From assembly GCF_025567315.1 (NCBI RefSeq), contig NZ_JAOQJE010000012.1, forward strand, positions 1 to 64,000: DNA of 64,000 nucleotides, in the 5' to 3' direction. The notes below the pieces were generated by a model, which worked only from the letters and a program-made list of their open reading frames with translations, did not search any database and was not told the origin of the DNA. The position numbers were made by a program, and so were the translations under genes. The stretch is from Agathobaculum ammoniilyticum. Its GTDB lineage: Bacteria > Bacillota > Clostridia > Oscillospirales > Butyricicoccaceae. Positions within the stretch are counted from its first letter, which is position 1, and the number at the start of each line of letters is the position of its first letter. Positions 58,006-64,000 of this stretch are shown here, piece by piece.

Positions 58006-58365
58006 GGGGGAGGCCTCCTTTCGCGAAATGGCGGGGAACCACGGGAGAAAGACAAGGACACGGGCAGGGTGTGCGCCCTGCTTTTATCGTATGCCTGAAT
58101 GGGGGTGGAGAGAACCGGACGCGGCGGTGTTTGCGGCGGCGCCGGAAAAATAGAAAAGCAGCATAAAAGTGCATAAGGCGCGGGGGAAGAAATTTGTTCG
58201 TTTCGTCCATGTTGTCGTATGGTATGATGCAGAAACGGCCCGCTTGATAAAAAAATTTAATCCATATCGTAGGATGTAGTATTTTGTGGACTATGCTAAT
58301 ATCGAAATACAAACCACAGGCGATATTTGTTGATTCTATCAAAATGCTGAAAGGATGAATGGGTT
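58006..58365. other. Non-coding region before the opine-dehydrogenase-like operon
   Basis: 360 bases without a convincing gene. The left half is GC-rich, the right half (from 58180) AT-rich, and holds a short dyad TTGAT-TCT-ATCAA at 58329-58341 just before the next gene. TATGAT at 58221-58226 and TATGCTAAT at 58293-58301 could be -10 elements, but no clear -35 goes with either. Confidence 0.4.
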
Positions 58366-59475
58366 ATGACACCGAAAAAAATTGCAGTTTTGGGCGGCGG
58401 CAACGGCGCGCACACGATGGCGGCAGAGTTTGCGTTTAAGGGACACACGGTCAATCTGTACGAAATGCCCCAGTTCAAGGGCAACATGAAAAAGGTTTTC
58501 GAAACCAAGACCATCCGACTGAAAGGCAATATCAAGGAGCTGCAGGGGCCGGTCGAGCTGAATATGGTCACTGACGATATCGCCGAGGCAGTGGAAGGCT
58601 GCCGGTATATCTGCCTGGTAGCGCCGGCGTTCACCCACCTGGGCTACGCCAAGCTGCTCAAGGGCCATCTGCATAAGGATCAGATTGTCGTCACCTATCC
58701 GGGCGCGTTCTCCGCGCTGGTCATGAAAAACATATTCGGCGACGATCCGGACTGCCCGATCTTCGCGGATGCGAACAACCTGCCGTATGACTCCCGTCTG
58801 ACCGCCCCTGGCTCGGGCGAGGTCAACGTATTCGGCCGCAACCCGATCAATATTGCGTTCCTGCCGGCGGATAAGGGGCCGGAGCTGATCGACGAGATGC
58901 GCGAGGATCTGTTCCCGTTTGAGAAAATCTACCATGACTGCCTGGAGTGCGGCCTTGCGATCGTCAACCCCGATTGGCACGCCGGACCGGTGCTGTTCAA
59001 CATCTCCCGCATTGAAAGCCCGCAGGTCAATTTCTTCTTGTACGAGCACGGCTGGACGCCCTCCGCGTGCCGCCTGAACATCGCGATGGATAAGGAGCGC
59101 AAGGCGCTGGGCAATGTGCTGGGCTACAACCTCCGCCCGATGGAGGATTTCGCCGGCCGTCCGGACGACTATGAATGGACCTGGCAGGATCTGTATAAGG
59201 AGGGACATGGCTCGATCGGCCTGACGCCGATCTGCGGCCCGAACGACCTCAGCAGCCGCTATCTGACCGAGGATATCCCGTTCGGACTGGTTCCATGGGC
59301 GGCGATCGCCGAGGTGGTGGGCGTTCCGATGCCGCTGACCAACGGCTTCATCGACATCATCAATATCGTACATGAGCGCGACTGGCGCGCCGAAGGCTGC
59401 GGCCTGGACGAGTTGGGCATCGAGGGCATGGACAAGGATACACTGCTCGCCTATGTGCGCACAGGCAAGAAGTAA
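58366..59475 (+). CDS. NAD/NADP octopine/nopaline dehydrogenase family protein
   Basis: A 369-residue enzyme of the opine dehydrogenase family. Rossmann loop VLGGGNGAHTMAAEF near residues 8-22, LVAPAFTHLGYA, a middle ADANNLPYDSRL, and the C-terminal helical domain with NPDWHAGPVLFN, where the NxxxHxxxxxxN His is the conserved catalytic residue. Such enzymes reversibly join an amino acid and a 2-oxo acid by reductive N-alkylation. With a racemase and TRAP uptake system downstream, it probably cleaves an imported opine-like N-substituted amino acid. AAAGGAT precedes the ATG. Confidence 0.88.
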   Translation: MTPKKIAVLGGGNGAHTMAAEFAFKGHTVNLYEMPQFKGNMKKVFETKTIRLKGNIKELQGPVELNMVTDDIAEAVEGCRYICLVAPAFTHLGYAKLLKGHLHKDQIVVTYPGAFSALVMKNIFGDDPDCPIFADANNLPYDSRLTAPGSGEVNVFGRNPINIAFLPADKGPELIDEMREDLFPFEKIYHDCLECGLAIVNPDWHAGPVLFNISRIESPQVNFFLYEHGWTPSACRLNIAMDKERKALGNVLGYNLRPMEDFAGRPDDYEWTWQDLYKEGHGSIGLTPICGPNDLSSRYLTEDIPFGLVPWAAIAEVVGVPMPLTNGFIDIINIVHERDWRAEGCGLDELGIEGMDKDTLLAYVRTGKK

Positions 59476-59511
59476 ATAAAAAACATCTGACAGCGAAGAG
59501 AGGGAAACGCC

Positions 59512-60297
59512 ATGAGCAAGATCATTCGAAATTGGGGCTATATGGGTCCCAATACACCCAACAGAAGATACGATACAACGGAAGGTCAGCTGATGAACGG
59601 CTTCCCGATCGGTATTCTTCAGTTGTGGGCGCATCTTCCGTTCTTTCCCGGCAACGTATCCAATGCCTATACCTACGACTTTCCAGTAAAATTCATCGAG
59701 GTGAAAGGCTCGGGCATCGATAATATCCTGGCGGGCGATATGTCGTTGGTGGATAATATCGTGGCTGCCGCCAAGCAGCTGGAAATGGATGGGTGCCGCG
59801 CGATCTGCGCGAACTGCGGCTTCTTCGGCCATTATCAGAAGCTGGTCGCAGACCAGCTGGACGTACCCTGCTACCTGTCCTCCATGGTGCAGGTGCCGTG
59901 GGTGCTGGTCGGCCTGAAATCCGATCAGAAGGTCGGCATTATGACTGCAAACAAAAACACGCTGACCAAATCGCTGTTCGAGGCGTGCAGCATCAGCGAA
60001 GAGCTGCAGAAGCGCTGCGTGGTATACGGCGCGCAGGACGAGGAGGAGTTCCCCAATATCCTAACTGGAAAGGGCGGCCTGGATTACGACAAGGTGGGGG
60101 ATGAGCTTTCCGGCATCGCGCACCGCATGATCGAGGAGAATCCGGATATCGGCGCGATCCTGCTGGAATGCACGGATATGCCGCCTTACGCGCACCGCCT
60201 GCAGGCAGAGCTGAACCTGCCGGTATACGATGCGATCACGCTGATCAAATACGTTAAGTCCACGGTAACGCAGACCCCTTATTACGGCTTCCTTTGA
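59512..60297 (+). CDS. Aspartate/glutamate/hydantoin racemase-superfamily protein
   Basis: A 261-residue protein with the two-cysteine active site of the Asp/Glu racemase fold: ICANCGFFGHY (Cys near 99-102) and LLECTDMPPYA (Cys near 222). Members racemise aspartate, glutamate, hydantoins or arylmalonates, or isomerise maleate. The substrate is unknown; context suggests converting the amino-acid part of the imported compound. AGAGAGGG precedes the ATG, 36 bases after the dehydrogenase gene. Confidence 0.82.
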   Translation: MSKIIRNWGYMGPNTPNRRYDTTEGQLMNGFPIGILQLWAHLPFFPGNVSNAYTYDFPVKFIEVKGSGIDNILAGDMSLVDNIVAAAKQLEMDGCRAICANCGFFGHYQKLVADQLDVPCYLSSMVQVPWVLVGLKSDQKVGIMTANKNTLTKSLFEACSISEELQKRCVVYGAQDEEEFPNILTGKGGLDYDKVGDELSGIAHRMIEENPDIGAILLECTDMPPYAHRLQAELNLPVYDAITLIKYVKSTVTQTPYYGFL

Positions 60298-60315
60298 AAG
60301 CCGGACCGAACGCAG

Positions 60316-60351
60316 GCATCTGTGCCGCCGCAATGCGCGCGGCACAGATGC
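60316..60351 (+). repeat. Intercistronic hairpin
   Basis: A 13-bp perfect stem GCATCTGTGCCGC / GCGGCACAGATGC with a 10-base loop and no T-run, between the racemase and TRAP genes. It could stabilise the upstream mRNA or set relative expression of the binding protein. Confidence 0.6.
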
Positions 60352-60421
60352 TTAGGATTTCACGGGGAGATGGGTATACAGTCCGAAACAAAGAAATTGG
60401 AGAGAAAGGGAGCGATCATCA

Positions 60422-61480
60422 ATGAAACATCTGGGAAAGAGAATTATCAGCCTGGCCCTGCTGGGCGCTATGGGCGCATCCACGCTGGCGCTGGGCGGAT
60501 GCGGCAACTCCAGCGGCGCAACCAACGCGGACGGCGAGCAGACATATGAACTGCGTTTAGCCACGCTGTATCCGGCAGACCATGAAATGACCATTGCCGT
60601 GCAGGCCGCGTGCGACAAAATCGAAGAGGAAACCGGCGGGAACGTCAAGATCCAGATTTACCCCTCCGACCAGCTGGGCGATTATACCTCGGTTTATGAG
60701 GAGATCATGAAAGGCACGATCGACCTGATGGTCAGCGGCGTGCTTACGACATATGATTCCAATCTGGAAATTATGAACATACCATATCTGGCCAGTTCAT
60801 ATGAGGAAGCAAAGGAGTATATCGTTAATCCCGATTCGTATTTCTTCCAGACGGTCCTGGAACACCAGAGGAATTTGAATATTGAAACCCTGGGTATCTA
60901 TCTTGCCGGCGCGCAGGGAGTCGGTGCTGCCAAGGTCATCGATAATCTGATGGATCCAAATGCAGCAAAGCCGTATTTGATTCGCTGCCCCTCGACGGAC
61001 GGTTATCTGTGGACCGCAGAAGGATTTGGTTTTAACAGCGTAACAATTAACTACAGCGAGCTTTATTCCTCCCTCCAGACCGGCGTATGTGACGGCTGGC
61101 TCGGCGGCGGTGCTTATGTCAATTATCTTAGCTTCCGCGATGTTTTAAAATATTTCGGAGATGCGCGCTGCAGTTTTGAAAGTATCATCTGTATTATGAC
61201 CAAGGATTTGTACGACGGTATGCCTGCTGAGTACCAAACCATTATCAGCGATACGTTTGCAGAATCCACAATGAGCTTTGCAGACCAGATGGAGGGGCTG
61301 GACGAGCAGGCGATGCAGGATATGGAAGCCATGGGTATCGAGATTTACCGGCCGACAGAGGAAGAATATGAAACGATGCGCGAGCATTTCCGCACCAACG
61401 TATGGCCGAAGTACGAAAACACGCTGGATACGGAAATATTCAATTCACTGATAGCAAACGGCCTGCGGGAGGCTGCATAG
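60422..61480 (+). CDS. TRAP transporter solute-binding lipoprotein (DctP family)
   Basis: A 352-residue binding protein. The signal peptide ends in LALGGC, a lipobox, so Cys27 is lipidated and the protein is tethered outside the membrane. The DctP fold shows LRLATLYPADHEMTIAVQ, the IQIYPSDQLGDYTSVYEEIMKGTIDLM block in outline and DGWLGGGAYVNYLSFRDV. The carboxylate-clamp Arg is likely in LIRCPSTDGY. AGAAAGGGAG precedes the ATG. Confidence 0.92.
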   Translation: MKHLGKRIISLALLGAMGASTLALGGCGNSSGATNADGEQTYELRLATLYPADHEMTIAVQAACDKIEEETGGNVKIQIYPSDQLGDYTSVYEEIMKGTIDLMVSGVLTTYDSNLEIMNIPYLASSYEEAKEYIVNPDSYFFQTVLEHQRNLNIETLGIYLAGAQGVGAAKVIDNLMDPNAAKPYLIRCPSTDGYLWTAEGFGFNSVTINYSELYSSLQTGVCDGWLGGGAYVNYLSFRDVLKYFGDARCSFESIICIMTKDLYDGMPAEYQTIISDTFAESTMSFADQMEGLDEQAMQDMEAMGIEIYRPTEEEYETMREHFRTNVWPKYENTLDTEIFNSLIANGLREAA

Positions 61481-61505
61481 CATATCCGGAAGGAGGAATC
61501 GTGCA

Positions 61506-62048
61506 GTGGCGATCATGGATAAAATCCAAAATAATATCATATTCCGCGCGTTGCTGAAAGTGGAATCTGCCGTAATGATTATCACCAGCATCCTGGCGGC
61601 CGGCATTGTGTTTGTCGGCGTGGTGATGCGGTATATCCTGCAGATGAACTTTTTCGGACAGGAAGAGGTCCTGTGCGTTGTGGCAATGTGGCTTTATTGG
61701 TTTGGCGGCATCTACGGAAGCTACGAAGGCTCGCATATCAAGGGCGATATGCTGTCGTCGGTGTTCAAGTCGCCGCGCTCCAAGAAGATTGTGGAACTGG
61801 TCATCCAGGCGGTCAGCTTTGTGGTGATTTTGGTGTTCTGCATTTGGGGCTTTGAGTATATGGCGTTCAACCTCAGGTTCAATGCCGTGACGACCGGCCT
61901 GAAAATCCCCATGTCCCTTTCGCAGATGCCGCTGCTGGTCGGCTTTCTGCTGATGGAACTGTACACGGTGTTTAACTTCTTCCGTGTGTTACTGGATAAG
62001 GATTTCGGCAAGGCGAAAGAGCCTGCGGAGGAAGGGGGAAGCGAGTAA
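61506..62048 (+). CDS. TRAP transporter small membrane subunit (DctQ family)
   Basis: A 180-residue, four-helix protein. The DctQ signature appears as FGQEEVLCVVAMWLYWFGGIYGSYEGSHIKGD in outline (E followed by the W/GG/H stretch). The start is GTG 61506, 9 bases after AAGGAGG; ATG 61515 is possible. Its stop overlaps the DctM ATG by one base. Confidence 0.92.
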   Translation: MAIMDKIQNNIIFRALLKVESAVMIITSILAAGIVFVGVVMRYILQMNFFGQEEVLCVVAMWLYWFGGIYGSYEGSHIKGDMLSSVFKSPRSKKIVELVIQAVSFVVILVFCIWGFEYMAFNLRFNAVTTGLKIPMSLSQMPLLVGFLLMELYTVFNFFRVLLDKDFGKAKEPAEEGGSE

Positions 62049-63352
62049 TGGAATTGGGTGTTGCATTTGCAATCCTGCTGGTCTGTATTGTCGTGGGCGT
62101 ACCGGTCGTGTATTCGTTCGGTGCGGCGACGATCTGGCTCGTGCTGACGCTCGGCTTCGACGCCTCCTTCGTGTTCACCACAGTTTACAGTAAGATGAAC
62201 AGCTCGGTGCTGATCGCGATCCCGCTGTTTATCATTCTGGGTGCGATTATGGAAAAGGGCGGCGTCGGCAGCGCGCTGGTCAATTTTGTAGAGGCCTTTA
62301 CCGGTCGTGTCAAGGGCGCGCTGTGCGCGGTGTCTTCGGTAGCCTGCGCGGTATTCGGCGCGATCTGCGGCAGCGGCGCGGCGACTCTGTCCTGCATCGG
62401 CTCGATCATGGCGCCGAAAATGCGCGAGCGCAACTATCCGATGGGGGTTGCGGCGGCCGTCCTGGCCTGCGCCGCGCCGATCGGCATGCTTATCCCGCCA
62501 AGCTCGATTCAGATACTGTTTGCATGGTCGGGCAACCTCTCGGTTTTGACCTGCTTTATGGCAACGGTCATCCCAGGCATTATCCTGACGATACTTATCG
62601 GTATCTGCGGCATTGTCATGTGTAAAAAGTATCCGGATGTCATGGTCACGGAAAAGATGTCGCGGAAAGATTGGATGTCCAATACCTACCGCTCCACCGT
62701 ACACGCCATTCCGGCGCTGTTTATGCCGATCATCGTGCTGGGCGGCATCTACGGTGGCTTTATGACCCCGTCTGAGGCGGCCGGCGTGGCGATCGTTTAC
62801 TCGATCCCTGTCAGCATTCTGATTTACCGAGGGACCAAGATGAGGGAACTGGGCCGCACCTTCAAGGAATCCGCGGTCACCACCGGCGTTATCATGGTTA
62901 TGCTGGGCACCATCATGGTCGTCAGCCGCATTCTGGTCATGAACAACGTTCCATCCATGATTCTGGACGCACTGCTCACCGTGACCGGCAACAACAAGTA
63001 CTTGGTTCTGCTGATGATTAACATTTTTATGGTCATCATCGGCATGCTGATGGATGACGTCAGCGGCACCCTGCTGGTGGCGCCGATCCTGTTGCCGATT
63101 GGCATGGAGCTTGGCGTGAACCCCTATCAAATGGCGGCTATTCTGGGCGTAAACCTCGGCATGGGCAACGTAACCCCGCCGACCGCGCCGTTCCTCTACC
63201 TGGGCGGGCGTATCTGCAAGGTGGACACCAAGAGCATGATGAAGCCGATGCTGACGATCATCGCCTTCTGCTATGTGCCTACGCTGATCCTCACCACCTA
63301 CATACCGGAGCTTTCGCTCTGGCTACCGCGCTTGATTATGGGTTCGGTTTGA
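62048..63352 (+). CDS. TRAP transporter large membrane subunit (DctM family)
   Basis: A 434-residue, roughly 12-helix permease of the ion-transporter superfamily. Marks: YSKMNSSVLIAIPLFIILGAIMEKGG, CGSGAATLSCIGSIMAPKM, IPPSSIQILFAW and GVNLGMGNVTPPTAPFLYLG. With DctP and DctQ it forms a sodium-driven importer of an acidic solute. Confidence 0.94.
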   Translation: MELGVAFAILLVCIVVGVPVVYSFGAATIWLVLTLGFDASFVFTTVYSKMNSSVLIAIPLFIILGAIMEKGGVGSALVNFVEAFTGRVKGALCAVSSVACAVFGAICGSGAATLSCIGSIMAPKMRERNYPMGVAAAVLACAAPIGMLIPPSSIQILFAWSGNLSVLTCFMATVIPGIILTILIGICGIVMCKKYPDVMVTEKMSRKDWMSNTYRSTVHAIPALFMPIIVLGGIYGGFMTPSEAAGVAIVYSIPVSILIYRGTKMRELGRTFKESAVTTGVIMVMLGTIMVVSRILVMNNVPSMILDALLTVTGNNKYLVLLMINIFMVIIGMLMDDVSGTLLVAPILLPIGMELGVNPYQMAAILGVNLGMGNVTPPTAPFLYLGGRICKVDTKSMMKPMLTIIAFCYVPTLILTTYIPELSLWLPRLIMGSV

Positions 63353-63390
63353 CCCGCCGATAGAAAAGGATTATCTGTTTCTTCGCTGAA

Positions 63391-63425
63391 AGGGGCCGCG
63401 CTGTAACCTGACAGCGCGGCCCCTT
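63391..63425. terminator. Bidirectional terminator between dctM and the PucR-type gene
   Basis: AGGGGCCGCGCTGT, 6-base loop, ACAGCGCGGCCCCT; few T residues, placed between convergent genes. Confidence 0.65.
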
Positions 63426-63451
63426 CCGGCAAAAAGCGTATCGAAATTCTT

Positions 63452-64000
63452 TCACATGACGATGGAACTGGTGCGGGAGTCGGACTGGCCGCACAACTTG
63501 TGCCGGATATCCAGAAGATAGATGGCAAGCACCTTGTCCAGATCGTACATATCCAGCCCGCAGGTTTCGCGGATGCGGCGGAAGCGGTAAACCAGGGTGC
63601 TTTTGTGGATATGCAGCGCCTGCGCGGTCTGCACAAAGTTAAAGCGCTGCTGGAACCAGTGTTCAATCGTTAACAGGACCTCCTTGCGGTTTTTCGCCTG
63701 CATGACCCGCCCGAACATCTGCGCGGAGATCTCGCTACAGATGCCGTCCGGCAGGCTGGCAGCGATTTTCTCCAGAACCACATCGCCGATATAGAGGCAG
63801 GTGCTGTTCCGTATGCCGGCATGGATGCTTTTTAAGGCGAAGCAGGCATTCTCATAGGACTGGCGCAGCGTCTCGACCGAGTGGGAGAAGAAGCCGATGC
63901 CGATGCGGAGGCGGATGCCGACGGTCAGGCACTCGCTGTTCACGCAAAGGCACTTTTGCTGCAGCATTTCCAGGTATTGCTGCGGCTGGATGCTGCGCAG
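63452..64000 (-). CDS. PucR/CdaR-type transcriptional regulator (5' part outside window)
   Basis: The C-terminal 183 residues of a regulator whose frame is open to the right edge. The HTH_30 domain is clear: FNFVQTAQALHIHKSTLVYRFRRI in outline, then GLDMYDLDKVLAIYLLDI. Upstream, GFFSHSVETLRQSYENACFALK resembles the GGDEF-like segment before the HTH in CdaR. Such regulators sense sugar diacids or purine breakdown products. The adjacent opine-like/TRAP operon is the obvious target. Confidence 0.85.
   Translation of the reverse strand: MRSIQPQQYLEMLQQKCLCVNSECLTVGIRLRIGIGFFSHSVETLRQSYENACFALKSIHAGIRNSTCLYIGDVVLEKIAASLPDGICSEISAQMFGRVMQAKNRKEVLLTIEHWFQQRFNFVQTAQALHIHKSTLVYRFRRIRETCGLDMYDLDKVLAIYLLDIRHKLCGQSDSRTSSIVM

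Noticed and set aside
55970..58153. 727-codon plus-strand frame over the serine recombinase
   Set aside because: Antisense to recognisable recombinase domains; no ribosome binding site and no domain in the translated frame.
1..64000. CRISPR array, rRNA operon, insertion sequence with terminal repeats
   Set aside because: Looked for regularly spaced repeats, conserved rRNA stretches and transposase frames; none seen. The only recombinases are the integrase at 13397 and the serine recombinase at 56306.

Overview
The window looks like chromosomal DNA of a GC-rich, spore-forming, anaerobic gut-type Firmicute, most likely of the Oscillospirales (Oscillospiraceae/Butyricicoccaceae-like). The evidence is SpoVT with a sigma-G-type promoter, a complete Rnf complex, Mini-RNase III, a TipA-type MerR regulator and strong AGGAGG ribosome binding sites. 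The genus is an inference; there is no rRNA to settle it.

Bases 1 to about 14985 are the right end of an integrated mobile element whose left end lies outside the window. From 1 to 10394 it is a GC-rich, one-directional, tightly coupled operon: a zinc-ribbon superfamily 2 helicase, a DnaN-like sliding clamp, a sigma-like protein, seven small orphan genes, a MoxR/RavA-type AAA+ ATPase, a single-stranded DNA-binding protein and a VWA/MIDAS protein. From 10395 to 14650 composition is visibly more AT-rich: two flavodoxin-like genes, a decayed XRE repressor, an intact XRE repressor, an excisionase-like protein and a tyrosine integrase. The element ends in a tRNA-Leu locus. It carries a whole tRNA-Leu(TAA), while the host tRNA-Leu survives only as a 5' half broken at the anticodon loop, still behind a perfect consensus promoter.

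From 15 to 34.8 kb lies chromosomal metabolism: a dicarboxylate symporter with an RmlD-like reductase, a PfkB sugar kinase, a MerR regulator, RecQ, a small Asn/Gln-rich protein, YebC, a sugar- or hydroxy-acid locus (LarA-type racemase, split UxaA/SuyAB-type dehydratase, GntP permease, GntR regulator, glycerate kinase), a zinc-dependent phospholipase C-like protein, a cation efflux protein, dihydroorotase, an alpha/beta hydrolase and SpoVT. From 35 to 40.7 kb the operon rnfCDGEAB plus mrnC encodes ion-pumping ferredoxin:NAD+ oxidoreductase.

From 40.7 to 56.2 kb there are a frameshifted small membrane gene divergent from a tiny ribbon-helix-helix gene, CysE divergent from a UDP-ManNAc dehydrogenase, an ECF sigma factor with a polytopic membrane partner, a membrane-anchored parvulin foldase, a SpoIID/peptidoglycan-binding gene trio, a 3' remnant of asnB, and a purine block (xpt, NCS2 permease, three-subunit molybdenum hydroxylase, MocA-like cytidylyltransferase). 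A large serine recombinase with no usable start codon follows. The window ends in an opine-dehydrogenase-like / Asp-Glu-racemase-like / TRAP-transporter operon facing a PucR/CdaR-type regulator that runs off the right edge. Terminators sit at most operon ends. No CRISPR array, rRNA or intact insertion sequence was seen.
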